DNA of 64,000 bases, taken from NCBI RefSeq assembly GCF_001612885.1, contig NZ_BDBH01000011.1, positions 186,001 to 250,000 of the forward strand. The letters are read 5' to 3'. The position numbers and the translations under genes were made by a program. Source of the stretch: Nocardia harenae NBRC 108248 (GTDB lineage: Bacteria; Actinomycetota; Actinomycetes; Mycobacteriales; Mycobacteriaceae). This document shows, one piece after another, positions 17,324-25,327 of the stretch. How positions within the stretch are numbered: the stretch's first letter is position 1; every line of letters starts with the position of its first letter. The notes beneath the pieces were generated by a model. The model saw only the letters and a program-made list of their open reading frames with translations, was not told the DNA's origin and ran no database searches.

Positions 17324-18412
17324 TCAGGCTCCTAGGTCGAGAATGCGCTGAGCGATGATGTTCTTCTGGATCTGCGAGGTGCCGCCCATGACGCTCTGGG
17401 CGCGGCTGTAGAGGTAGTGGCCGAACATCTCCTCGTCGCCGGTCCCCGCGACGGCGAGCGCGGCGTGCCCGACGGACTGCTCGACCCAGGTCATGAGCAG
17501 CTTGTCCAGCGAGCCGTCCGGGCCGTGGGTGACGCCGTCGAGCTGCTCGGAGAGCCTGCGGCGGACGTGCAGCCGCAGCATCTCGGTCTGCACCGCGGCC
17601 CAGGCCAGCTCGCCGGGGTGCGGGCCGGTGACGCGGGATCGCAGCTGCCGCACGGTCTTCGCGTAGCGGGCGGCGAAGCCGAGGGTGGAGGGCTCGCGCT
17701 CGTGGCCGACCACGGTCATGGCCAGTTTCCAGCCGTCGCCGGGGGCGCCGACCATCTGCGCGGCGGGCACCCGGGCGCCGTCGAAGAGCACCTGCCCGAA
17801 TTCCTTGGTGACGCCGCTGATCATGGTGAGCGGGCGCTGCTCGATCCCGGGCTGCTTCATCGGGACGATGAAGCCGGAGATGCCGCGGTGCCGCGGTGCG
17901 TCGGGGTCGGTGCGGGCGAGCAGCAGGCACCAGTCGGCGACGTCGGAGTAGCTGGTCCAGATCTTGTGGCCGTGGATGACGTACTCGTCGCCGTCGCGCA
18001 CCGCGGTGGTGCGCAGCGCGGCGAGGTCGGAGCCGGCGCCGGGCTCGCTGAAGCCCTGGCACCAGCGCTGCGAGCCGTCGATCATGCCGGGCAGGAAGCG
18101 CTGCTGGAGTTCGGGGCTCGCGTGCCTGCCGAGCCCCACCACCAGGTAGCCGAGGCTGGGCCGGGCGGGGGCGCCCGCGGCGGCCAGCTCCTCGTCCAGG
18201 ATCACGTCGTAGACCGGCGGCAGCGCGTGCCCGCCGAACTCGGCGGGCCAGGAGAGGCCGAAGAAGCCGGCCGCGTAGAGCGCGCGGTGCCACTCGCCCG
18301 CGCGCGCCCAGTAGGCGTCGCCGGAGGTCGGGAAGGTGCCCGCCACCCCGGCCAGCCAGGTGCGCAGCCGATCCCGGAACTCGGCCTCGGCGGGCGAGTC
18401 ACGAAAGTCCAT
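17324..18412 (-). CDS. Acyl-CoA dehydrogenase, larger partner of the second FadE pair
   Basis: 362 aa. RWCQGFSEPGAGSDLAALRT, KIWTSYSDVADWCLLLART, RPLTMISGVTKEFGQVLFDG and the C-terminal VMGGTSQIQKNIIAQRILDLG are diagnostic. It resembles the FadE at 2030-3184 in length and motifs, so the regulon has two similar pairs. It overlaps the smaller FadE by 14 nt. It should oxidise an acyl-CoA of the pathway and pass electrons to ETF. Confidence 0.9.
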   Translation of the reverse strand: MDFRDSPAEAEFRDRLRTWLAGVAGTFPTSGDAYWARAGEWHRALYAAGFFGLSWPAEFGGHALPPVYDVILDEELAAAGAPARPSLGYLVVGLGRHASPELQQRFLPGMIDGSQRWCQGFSEPGAGSDLAALRTTAVRDGDEYVIHGHKIWTSYSDVADWCLLLARTDPDAPRHRGISGFIVPMKQPGIEQRPLTMISGVTKEFGQVLFDGARVPAAQMVGAPGDGWKLAMTVVGHEREPSTLGFAARYAKTVRQLRSRVTGPHPGELAWAAVQTEMLRLHVRRRLSEQLDGVTHGPDGSLDKLLMTWVEQSVGHAALAVAGTGDEEMFGHYLYSRAQSVMGGTSQIQKNIIAQRILDLGA

Positions 18413-19439
18413 GGTCGATCTCCTCCAGACGGACGGCGAACAGTTCGGTCGAGGTCAGTGCCCGGCGCAGGAATACGTGGGCCAGGCACTCCCAGGTATT
18501 GCCGATGCCGCCGTGCACCTGGATCGAGGTCTCGCAGACGGTGTGCGCGGCACGGGCGGTGTAGACCTTGGCGATCCGGGCGGCGCGCAGCGCCTCGGCG
18601 GGGGGCAGCTCGTCCACCGCCCAGGCGGCGTGCCGGAGCACGCTGATCGAGCCCTCGATCAGGGCCCTGCTCTCCGCGAGAAGGTGCGCGACGGCCTGGT
18701 ACGAGCCGATGGTGTGGCCGTACTGCTCGCGCACCCGCGCGTACTCGACGGCCAGGTCCTGGGCGCCGCGGGCCGCGCCGAGCAGGTCGGCGGTGGTGGT
18801 GGTGACGGCGAGTGCCCGCCACTGGGTGAGCTGGTCGGGCGAGAGCTCGCCGAGATGCTCGGAGCCGCCGGTGATCTCGGCCGTGTGCCGGGTGAGGTCG
18901 GCGCCGGACACCCGCTCCCCGACCTCGGCGGCGAGCAGCTGCCGGTCGTCGAGGAACAGGACCCGCTGCCCGGCGGCGGCCGCGGGGCGGTCGGGCTGCT
19001 CGCCGCGGGCACCATCCCGCGCGGCAACGCTGGTCGCGCCGAGCAGCTCACCCCCGGCACCACCCGGCGCAGCGACGCCGGTCGCACCCGGCCGCTCGCC
19101 GTAGGCACCGGCCGGCACGGCGACGTCGATCGCGCGGCCGTCGAGCCCGATGGTCGCGCCGGCATCGGCCGGGCCGCGCAGGTCGTCGGCGAGGACCGGC
19201 CCGAGGAAGGGCACGTCCACCAGCCCGCGCCCGAACTCCTCGGCGACCAGCGCCACCTCCACCCCGGAGGCGCCGTCGGAGCGCAGCGTGCGCCAGCCCG
19301 CGGTGTGCACCGCCTTCTCCAGCCGGGCGAGCCGGGCGGCGTCGTCCAGCTCGGCCACCGAACCGGGGCCGAGGTCGTCGGCGAGTTTCGCCGCGGCATC
19401 GCGCAGCTGCCGCTGCTCACTGGTCAGTCGGACGTCCAT
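18399..19439 (-). CDS. Acyl-CoA dehydrogenase, smaller partner with low-complexity insert
   Basis: 346 aa. The C-terminal helical domain is clear (VREQYGHTIGSYQAVAHLLAE, CETSIQVHGGIGNTWE, ECLAHVFLRRALTSTELFA). The middle domain is short and interrupted by a Gly/Ala/Arg-rich segment (about residues 110-155, for example GATGVAAPGGAGGELLGATS), as in the partner FadE at 3181-4188. It overlaps the FadD gene by 23 nt. Probably the degenerate half of a heteromeric dehydrogenase. Confidence 0.85.
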   Translation of the reverse strand: MDVRLTSEQRQLRDAAAKLADDLGPGSVAELDDAARLARLEKAVHTAGWRTLRSDGASGVEVALVAEEFGRGLVDVPFLGPVLADDLRGPADAGATIGLDGRAIDVAVPAGAYGERPGATGVAAPGGAGGELLGATSVAARDGARGEQPDRPAAAAGQRVLFLDDRQLLAAEVGERVSGADLTRHTAEITGGSEHLGELSPDQLTQWRALAVTTTTADLLGAARGAQDLAVEYARVREQYGHTIGSYQAVAHLLAESRALIEGSISVLRHAAWAVDELPPAEALRAARIAKVYTARAAHTVCETSIQVHGGIGNTWECLAHVFLRRALTSTELFAVRLEEIDHGLS

Positions 19440-20817
19440 AGCGCTCCTCGAGGACTCGGCGCAGCACCTTGCCGGAGGGCAGGCGCGGGATCTCGGGCAC
19501 GAAAACGACCCGGCGGGGCCGCTTGTAACCGGCCAGGTGGGTGCCGACCAGCGCGATCAGCTCGTCGGCGGAGACGGCGCCGGCGTGCACGGCGGCCACG
19601 ATCGCCTCGCCGTCGCGCTCGTCGGGGGTGCCGAAGACGGCGCAGTCGTGCACCAGCGGGTGCGCGTGCAGCACGGCCTCGATCTCGGCGGGCGCCACCT
19701 GGAAGCCGCGCACCTTGATCATCTCCTTGGCCCGGTCGGTGAGCCGGATCCAGCCGCCTGCGTCCACCCGCCCGACATCGCCGGTGCGGTACCAGCCGTC
19801 GGCGAAGGCGCCCGCGGTCGCGGCGTCCGGCAGGTACCCGGCCATGACCGAGGCGGCGCGGCACTGGATCTCGCCGAGTTCGCCGGGGGGCAGCGGGGCG
19901 CCGGTGTCCAGGTCGGCCACCCGGATCTCGACGCCGGGCGCGGCGCGGCCGACGGAGTCGAGGCGGGCGCCGCCGAGCGGGTTGCAGGCGATCACCGGGA
20001 GCTCGCTGGCGCCGTAGGCGGGCAGCCAGGGCACGCCGGTGCGGGCGGTGACCCGCTCGGCGACATCGGCGGTGACCGGGGTGGCGCCCCACATGATGTA
20101 GCGCAGCGAGCTCAGGTCGTAGCGCTCCAGTTCCGGGTGCGCGGCCATGGCGAGCGCGATCGGCGCGACCGCCATCTCCACCGTGATCCGCTCGGCGGCA
20201 ATGGTGCCGAGCACGGTGTCCAGGTCGAAGCGGCGGTGCAGCCGCATGCTCGCGCCCGCCTCGAGCACGGTGAGGATATTGAGCAGCCCGAGGATGTGCG
20301 AGGGCGGCGTCGCGATCTGCAGCCGGTCCGCGGCGGTGAGCCCGAGCACCGCGATCCACTGCCGCACCGCCACCGCGAGCGAGCCGTGCGTGTGCCGCAC
20401 CGCCTTGGGCAGGCCGGTGGTGCCGGAGCTGAAGACCAGCACCGCGTCGGCGTCCGGGGGGTGGGGTTCCTCGATCGGCTCGGCCGGGGTGATGGGCTCG
20501 TCCAGGTGCCGCATGGGCAGCAGCCCGGCCAGCACCCCGTGGTCGCCGACGGCGTGCGCGGGCTCGGTGATCGCCAGCGCGTGCTCGACCTCGCCCGCCT
20601 TCCAGGCCGGGCTGAGCAGCACGACGGCACCGCGCAGCTGCCACACCGCCAGCACCGCGATCACGAACTCGGGCCGGTTGGCGGACATGAGCGCGACCCG
20701 GTCCCCCCGGCGCACGCCGCGGGCGCTCAGCTCGCCCGCCAGCCCCGCCGCGAGCGCGCTCAGCTCGGGCTTGGTGTAGGCGCGATCCTCGAAGCGGAGC
20801 GTCCCGTCAGCCGCCAT
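19417..20817 (-). CDS. Acyl-CoA ligase (FadD-like, AMP-forming)
   Basis: 466 aa from ATG 20817; a GTG at 20835 is also in frame but lies only 7 nt from the operator and has no ribosome site. A5/A8-type motifs of the ANL superfamily are present: LVFSSGTTGLPKAVRHTHGS (P-loop), YGASELP, WYRTGDVGRV, DRAKEMIKVRGFQVAPAEIE and the C-terminal LPSGKVLRR with the catalytic Lys. It activates a free acid to acyl-CoA, the entry step of the pathway. It is the first gene of a four-gene operon under operator site D. Confidence 0.9.
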   Translation of the reverse strand: MAADGTLRFEDRAYTKPELSALAAGLAGELSARGVRRGDRVALMSANRPEFVIAVLAVWQLRGAVVLLSPAWKAGEVEHALAITEPAHAVGDHGVLAGLLPMRHLDEPITPAEPIEEPHPPDADAVLVFSSGTTGLPKAVRHTHGSLAVAVRQWIAVLGLTAADRLQIATPPSHILGLLNILTVLEAGASMRLHRRFDLDTVLGTIAAERITVEMAVAPIALAMAAHPELERYDLSSLRYIMWGATPVTADVAERVTARTGVPWLPAYGASELPVIACNPLGGARLDSVGRAAPGVEIRVADLDTGAPLPPGELGEIQCRAASVMAGYLPDAATAGAFADGWYRTGDVGRVDAGGWIRLTDRAKEMIKVRGFQVAPAEIEAVLHAHPLVHDCAVFGTPDERDGEAIVAAVHAGAVSADELIALVGTHLAGYKRPRRVVFVPEIPRLPSGKVLRRVLEERYGRPTDQ

Positions 20818-20841
20818 CTTGGAAGTTCCCGTCACATAGGT

Positions 20842-20856
20842 GAGAATGTAATTCTC
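20842..20856. promoter_or_regulatory. Operator GAGAAT-GTA-ATTCTC (site D)
   Basis: A perfect palindrome, identical to site A, between the FadD gene (minus) and the ferredoxin gene (plus). It can control both divergent units. Confidence 0.7.
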
Positions 20857-20893
20857 TTTGCACTAGAATATACGTACCAGGAGGAGGTTGTTC

Positions 20894-21196
20894 ATGGCGA
20901 GTCCCAGATCGTCAGGTCCGGCGGACGGCACCGTGACCGTCATCCTGAACGGCAAGAAGACGGCGGTGCCGCGGCGTGCGGGCGAGACGCTGCTGGAGAG
21001 CGCCAGGCGCGGGGGGCTCGCCCCGCCCTTCTCCTGCGAAGCGGGCAACTGCGCCACCTGCATCGCCGTGGTCACCGCGGGGCACGCGACCATGCGCAAC
21101 AACGACGCGCTGGCCGACGACGAGGTCGAGGAGGGGTACGTGCTCACCTGCCAGGCGGTGCCCGACACCGCCGACATCACCGTCGACTACGAGTAG
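20894..21196 (+). CDS. [2Fe-2S] ferredoxin
   Basis: A 100-aa plant-type ferredoxin. The cluster ligands are Cys48, Cys53, Cys56 (CEAGNCATC) and Cys86 (LTCQA), the normal spacing. RRAGETLLESARRGG is the usual strand-helix before the cluster loop. The ATG at 20894 is 6 nt after GAGGAGG; an upstream TTG at 20888 would leave no spacing. It presumably supplies electrons to an oxygenase, but no cytochrome P450 or Rieske oxygenase is present in this window. Confidence 0.9.
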   Translation: MASPRSSGPADGTVTVILNGKKTAVPRRAGETLLESARRGGLAPPFSCEAGNCATCIAVVTAGHATMRNNDALADDEVEEGYVLTCQAVPDTADITVDYE

Positions 21197-21209
21197 CGGA
21201 AACGAGGCA

Positions 21210-21232
21210 ACCCGCGCGGAAACGGCGCGGGT
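21210..21232. terminator. Hairpin between convergent ferredoxin and LLM genes
   Basis: An 8-bp perfect stem, ACCCGCGC at 21210-21217 with GCGCGGGT at 21225-21232, around a 7-nt loop, 14 nt after the ferredoxin stop. Probably bidirectional. Confidence 0.6.
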
Positions 21233-21250
21233 CGACTCACCGGGACGAGG

Positions 21251-22207
21251 TCAGCGCAGTTCGCGGGCCAGCTCCGCGATCATCTCCCTGGTCCGGCGCT
21301 TCGAGGCGACGAGGCTGTCCCGGTCGTCACCGATGGGCAGCAATCGGATGGAGAGATCGGTGGCGCCCGCCTCGGCGTAGCGCCGCAACCCGGCGGCGAT
21401 CGCCTCCTCGTCACCGGCGATGCAGAGGTCGCCGATATCGCGGGCATCGCCCTGTTCCAGCAGCCGCTGGTAGTTCGGCGAGACCTCGGCCTCGCCGAGG
21501 ATCCGGTTGGCCCGCGCCTTGGCCTCGGCCACCTCGCTCGCCGCGCAGAGGCAGACCGGGAGCCCGGCCACGATGCGCGGCGCGGGCCTGCCCGCGTCGG
21601 CGGCGGCCTTGCTGATCTTCGGCACGACATGGTGCTCGATGGCGCGCTCGTCGGCCATCCAGAGCACGGTGCCGTCGGTGCGCTCGCCCGCGATCCGCAG
21701 CATGACCGGGCCGAGCGCGGCGATCAGCACCGGGACCGGGGCGACCGGGCCGAGGTCGAGCGGGTTGTGCACGGTGAAGGTGTCGTTCTCCACGTCCACC
21801 GAGCCGGTGCCGCGCAGCGCGGCGTTCAGTACGTCGAGGTAGTCGCGGGAGTAGGCGGCGGGCTTCTCGTACGGCAGCCCGAGCATGTCCCGCACGATCC
21901 AGTGGTGCGAGGGCCCGACGCCGAGCGCGAGCCGCCCGCCCGCCGCCGCGTGCGCCGAGAGCGCCTGCCTGGCCAGCGCGACCGGATGCTGCGCCTGCAG
22001 CGGGACCACCGCCGTGCCCAGCTCGATCCGCGAGGTCCGCAGCCCCATGGCCGCGATGGTGATGAGCGCGTCGAAATCGGTGGGGATCTGCGGAATCCAG
22101 GCGGTGTCCATCCCCGCCGACTCGGCCCACTCGATATCCCGCAGCATGCGCTCCAGCTTGCGGCCGGAATCGCCCTTCTCCGGACCGATCATCACGCCGA
22201 TGCGCAC
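21251..22207 (-). CDS. LLM-class (probably F420-dependent) oxidoreductase
   Basis: A 318-aa luciferase-like TIM-barrel. Diagnostic stretches are IEWAESAGMDTAWIPQ, TSRIELGTAVVPLQAQHPVA, GGRLALGVGPSHHWIV and GTVLWMADERAIEHHVVP. The start is GTG 22207 (VRIGVMIGPEKG) after GGGAGG; the frame is open further upstream without coding signs. It uses reduced or oxidised F420 (or FMN) on an unknown substrate. It is divergent from an SDR and belongs spatially to the regulon. Confidence 0.8.
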   Translation of the reverse strand: MRIGVMIGPEKGDSGRKLERMLRDIEWAESAGMDTAWIPQIPTDFDALITIAAMGLRTSRIELGTAVVPLQAQHPVALARQALSAHAAAGGRLALGVGPSHHWIVRDMLGLPYEKPAAYSRDYLDVLNAALRGTGSVDVENDTFTVHNPLDLGPVAPVPVLIAALGPVMLRIAGERTDGTVLWMADERAIEHHVVPKISKAAADAGRPAPRIVAGLPVCLCAASEVAEAKARANRILGEAEVSPNYQRLLEQGDARDIGDLCIAGDEEAIAAGLRRYAEAGATDLSIRLLPIGDDRDSLVASKRRTREMIAELARELR

Positions 22208-22280
22208 GGTGCCTCCCACCAGGTCCGAGACCAGTTCTGCACGTGGTTGTTCATTGGCGGATATGCTACTTCCAGAAAAT

Positions 22281-22295
22281 GAGAATGCCAATACC
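22281..22295. promoter_or_regulatory. Degenerate half-site of the regulon operator
   Basis: GAGAATGCCAATACC keeps the left arm GAGAAT exactly, but the right arm is poorly conserved. It lies between the LLM gene and the SDR at 22312, the same kind of position as sites A-D. It could be a weak operator or chance. Confidence 0.3.
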
Positions 22296-22311
22296 GCCCG
22301 CGAGGAGAACC

Positions 22312-23145
22312 ATGCCCGACCAGGACCGTCCGCTGCTCGATCGCACCGTGGTGATCTCCGGCGCCAGCCGCGGCATCGGCCTCGCCATCGCCGTCGCCGC
22401 CGCCGAGCAGGGCGCGAACGTGGTGCTGCTGGCCAAGACGGCGGAGCCGCACCCGCGGCTGCCCGGCACCGTGCACACCGCCGCCGCCGAGGTGCAGGCG
22501 GCGGGCGGCAAGGCCGCGGCGGTCGTCGGCGACGTGCGCAGGGAGGAGGACGTCGCCCGGGTGATCGCGACCGCCGTCGAGCGGTTCGGCGGCATCGATG
22601 TCGTCGTGAACAATGCCTCCGCCATCGCCACCGAGCCGACGCACGAGCTGAGCCCCAAGCGTTTCGACCTCATGCAGGACATCAACCTGCGCGGTACCTT
22701 CCTGCTCACCGCCGCCGCCCTGCCGCACCTGCGCGAGTCGGCGAACCCGCACGTGCTCACCATCGCGCCGCCGGTGAACCTGAACCCGCGCTGGCTCGGC
22801 GCGCACCCGGTCTACACGCTCTCCAAGTACGGCATGACGCTGCTCTCCCAGGGCTGGGCGGCGGAGTACGCCGACGCCGGGATCGGCTTCAACTGCCTGT
22901 GGCCGCAGACCTTCATCGCCACCTCGGCGGTGGCCGCGCTGCCGGACGCGGAGAACCAGCTGGCGGCGGCGCGCAGCCCGCGGATCATGGCGGACGCGGC
23001 GGTCGCCATCGTGACCCAGCCGGCGAAGTCGGTCACCGGCAACTGCTTCCTGGACGCCGACGCCGTCTCGGTCTACGCCGGAATCGACGACCTGACCCGC
23101 TACGGCGGCGGGGCCAACCCGACGCCGGATCTCTTCCTGGACTGA
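22312..23145 (+). CDS. SDR-family oxidoreductase (HSDL2-like)
   Basis: 277 aa. TVVISGASRGIGLAIA is the cofactor motif, NNASAIATEPTHELSPKRFD follows, and YTLSKYGMTLLSQGWAAEYA holds the YxxxK. The expected catalytic Ser position reads TIAPPVNLNPRW, as in the hydroxysteroid dehydrogenase-like 2 subgroup. The C-terminus ends in PTPDLFLD, also typical. The ATG follows GAGGAG. It probably oxidises or reduces a hydroxyl on a lipid-like substrate. Confidence 0.85.
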   Translation: MPDQDRPLLDRTVVISGASRGIGLAIAVAAAEQGANVVLLAKTAEPHPRLPGTVHTAAAEVQAAGGKAAAVVGDVRREEDVARVIATAVERFGGIDVVVNNASAIATEPTHELSPKRFDLMQDINLRGTFLLTAAALPHLRESANPHVLTIAPPVNLNPRWLGAHPVYTLSKYGMTLLSQGWAAEYADAGIGFNCLWPQTFIATSAVAALPDAENQLAAARSPRIMADAAVAIVTQPAKSVTGNCFLDADAVSVYAGIDDLTRYGGGANPTPDLFLD

Positions 23146-23150
23146 GACAC

Positions 23151-23166
23151 CCCGCACCGCTGCGGG
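23151..23166. terminator. Short hairpin between convergent SDR and flavoprotein genes
   Basis: CCCGCA-CCGC-TGCGGG forms a 6-bp stem with a 4-nt loop 5 nt after the SDR stop. GC-only, no T-tract. Confidence 0.45.
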
Positions 23167-23209
23167 TCGTGCGGTGGGTGCCGCTGCGGCCGCCGGAGCC
23201 GGACGGCCG

Positions 23210-24178
23210 CTACCGGGCCGCGGCGGCGCCAGCGCGGTGCAGCTCGACGGCGGCCTCGGTCTCCGCCGTGACCAGGTCGGCGTTGATCTGGGCGCCCGCC
23301 ATGGCACCGGCCGCGGCGGCGGCGCCCACCTGGGCGGCGAGGTCGGTGACATTGCCCGCCACCCAGACGCCCGGCACCTCGGTGCGGCCGAAGGGGTCGG
23401 CGGGCACGGTCTCGCCCATGCCGGAGGGGTGCTCCCGCGGCACCAGGCCGACCCCGGCGAGCAGCCCGCCGCGCGCGACCATGCGCGGCCCGACCACGAT
23501 CGCCTCGCGCGCCAGCACGGTGCCGTCGCTCAGCCGGACGCCGGTGATCCGGTCGTCGGCGACGACCACCTCCGCCACCGTGCCCGGTACCAGCGCGATC
23601 CCGCGCGCGGCGAGCTGCTCGGCCTGCTCGGGGCCGGGCGGCGCGGTGTGCGCGAACACCGTGACGTCGGCGCTGAGCTGCCGGAAGAGCAGCGCCTGGT
23701 GCACCGCGTTCGGCCCGGTGGCGATGATCCCGATCGCCTTGTCGCGCACCTCCCAGCCGTGGCAATAGGGGCAGTGCAGCACATCCCGCCCCCAGCGCTC
23801 GCGCACCCCCGGAATCTCCGGCAGCTCGTCGGCCAGCCCGGTGGCGACCAGCAGCCGCAGCGCCGTCACCGCGCGCCCGTCGGCGAGCGTCACCGTGAAG
23901 CCGTCGCCGGTGCGGGCGACCGTGCGCACCTCGCCGGAGACGATCTGCCCGCCGTACCCGCGCACCTCCGCCCGCCCGCGCGCCACCAGCTCGGCGGGCG
24001 GCATGCCCTCCCTGGCCAGCAGGCCGTGCACCCCGTCCGCCGGGGCATTGCGCGGCGCGCCCGCGTCCACCACCAGCACCGAGCGACGCGAGCGCGCCAG
24101 CATGAGCGCCCCGTTCAGCCCGGCGGCACCGCCACCGATCACCACCACGTCGTAGCCGTCCCGCAGCTCTTCGGTCAC
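23210..24178 (-). CDS. Thioredoxin-reductase-like NAD(P)/FAD oxidoreductase
   Basis: 322 aa. DVVVIGGGAAGLNGALMLAR is the FAD dinucleotide motif, HCPYCHGWEVRDK holds a CxxC in the place of the thioredoxin reductase redox disulfide, and VPGVWVAGNVTDLAAQVGAAAA is the second FAD motif. Compared with true TrxB, the NADPH-binding GxGxxA is altered to IIATGPNAVHQALLF. The start is GTG 24178, 9 nt after GAGGAGG; GTG 24187 is possible. It may reduce a dithiol partner or a small disulfide; no thioredoxin gene is adjacent. Confidence 0.8.
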   Translation of the reverse strand: MTEELRDGYDVVVIGGGAAGLNGALMLARSRRSVLVVDAGAPRNAPADGVHGLLAREGMPPAELVARGRAEVRGYGGQIVSGEVRTVARTGDGFTVTLADGRAVTALRLLVATGLADELPEIPGVRERWGRDVLHCPYCHGWEVRDKAIGIIATGPNAVHQALLFRQLSADVTVFAHTAPPGPEQAEQLAARGIALVPGTVAEVVVADDRITGVRLSDGTVLAREAIVVGPRMVARGGLLAGVGLVPREHPSGMGETVPADPFGRTEVPGVWVAGNVTDLAAQVGAAAAAGAMAGAQINADLVTAETEAAVELHRAGAAAAR

Positions 24179-24234
24179 CCTGACCACCTCCTCGGCTCCG
24201 AGGGTGCCCGCGCCCCGGCGAAATCGGCAAGGAG

Positions 24235-24253
24235 ATTTGCCGGACCGGCAAAT
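24235..24253. promoter_or_regulatory. 19-bp perfect palindrome, probable operator
   Basis: ATTTGCCGG-A-CCGGCAAAT is a perfect inverted repeat centred midway between the divergent flavoprotein (start 24178) and VOC gene (start 24284). Related half-sites (CGGCAAGGAGATTTGCCGG) lie next to it at about 24226. The XRE-cupin protein encoded at 24734 is the nearest candidate regulator. Confidence 0.6.
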
Positions 24254-24283
24254 AGTTCGGCAGCCGGGCTCTACGGTGGACCG

Positions 24284-24718
24284 ATGGCACCGGTCAAGAC
24301 CGTCCAGATCACCTTCGACTGCGCCGAGCCCGAGCGGGTCGCCCGCTTCTGGTGCGAGGTCCTGGGATACGTCGTGCCGCCGCCACCCGATGGGTTCGAG
24401 TCCTGGGCGGAGTTCGACCGCACCCGCCCGCCGGAGCGCAGGGGCGCGGCCTTCTCCTGCGTCGACCCGACCGGCGCGGGCCCGCGGCTGTACTTCCAGC
24501 GGGTGCCCGAGGGCAAGGTGGTCAAGAACCGGGTGCACCTCGACGTGCGGGCGGGCACCGGGCTGGTCGGCGCGGAACGGCTCGCGGCGCTGACGGCCGA
24601 GTCCGCGCGGCTGACCGCGCTCGGTGCGGTCCAGGTGCGGGTCATGACCGCGGACGCCGACAACGAGTCGTGCATCGTCATGCAGGACGTCGAGGGCAAC
24701 GAGTTCTGCCTGGACTGA
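24284..24718 (+). CDS. VOC-superfamily (glyoxalase-like) protein
   Basis: A 144-aa single VOC-type domain of the Glyoxalase_6 pattern: VQITFDCAEPERVARFWCEV, LYFQRVPEGKVVKNRVHLDV and VMQDVEGNEFCLD. Metal ligands are not certain. Enzymes of this family isomerise, cleave or modify small molecules, or bind antibiotics. It is divergent from the flavoprotein across the 19-bp palindrome and 15 nt upstream of the XRE-cupin regulator. Confidence 0.8.
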   Translation: MAPVKTVQITFDCAEPERVARFWCEVLGYVVPPPPDGFESWAEFDRTRPPERRGAAFSCVDPTGAGPRLYFQRVPEGKVVKNRVHLDVRAGTGLVGAERLAALTAESARLTALGAVQVRVMTADADNESCIVMQDVEGNEFCLD

Positions 24719-24733
24719 GCGCAGAATGGGGCG

Positions 24734-25324
24734 ATGGACGACGACCTGGACCGCGCGCTGGACGCGGTCGGCCCCCGGCTGCGGGCGCTGCGCAAGCAGC
24801 GCGAGACCACGCTGGCGTCGCTCGCCGCGACCACCGGCATCTCGGTGAGCACGCTCTCCCGGCTGGAGTCGGGGAGCCGCAAACCGACCCTGGAGCTCCT
24901 GTTCCCGCTGGCCAGGGCGCACGGCGTCACGCTGGACGAGCTGGTGGACGCGCCGCCGACCGGTGACCCGCGGGTACACCTGCGCCCGGTGCACGGCCGC
25001 GGCATGACCTTCCTGCCGCTCACCCGGCGGCCCGGCGGGATTCAGGCGTACAAGTTGGTGATCCCGGCCGGGGACGGCCGCCGCGAGCCGACCCAGCAGA
25101 CGCACGAGGGCTACGAGTGGGTCTACGTGCTCAACGGCAGGCTGCGGCTCATTCTCGGCGAGCACGACCTGGTGCTCACCCCCGGCGAGGCGGCCGAGTT
25201 CGACTGCCGGGTGCCGCACTGGTTCGGCTCGGCGGACGCCGAGTCGGTGGAGTTCCTCAGCCTCTTCGGCAAGCAGGGCGAGCGCGCGCACCTGCGCGCC
25301 CGCCCCAAGGCCGAGCCGGGCTGA
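24734..25324 (+). CDS. XRE-family regulator with C-terminal cupin sensor
   Basis: 196 aa. The HTH at about residues 14-70 contains RLRALRKQRETTLASLAATT and ISVSTLSRLESGSRKPTLEL. The cupin at about 100-190 contains QTHEGYEWVYVLNGRLRLIL and FDCRVPHWFGSADAE. This architecture is common in regulators that sense small metabolites. It probably controls the adjacent VOC and flavoprotein genes through the palindrome at 24235. Confidence 0.85.
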   Translation: MDDDLDRALDAVGPRLRALRKQRETTLASLAATTGISVSTLSRLESGSRKPTLELLFPLARAHGVTLDELVDAPPTGDPRVHLRPVHGRGMTFLPLTRRPGGIQAYKLVIPAGDGRREPTQQTHEGYEWVYVLNGRLRLILGEHDLVLTPGEAAEFDCRVPHWFGSADAESVEFLSLFGKQGERAHLRARPKAEPG

Positions 25325-25327
25325 GGC

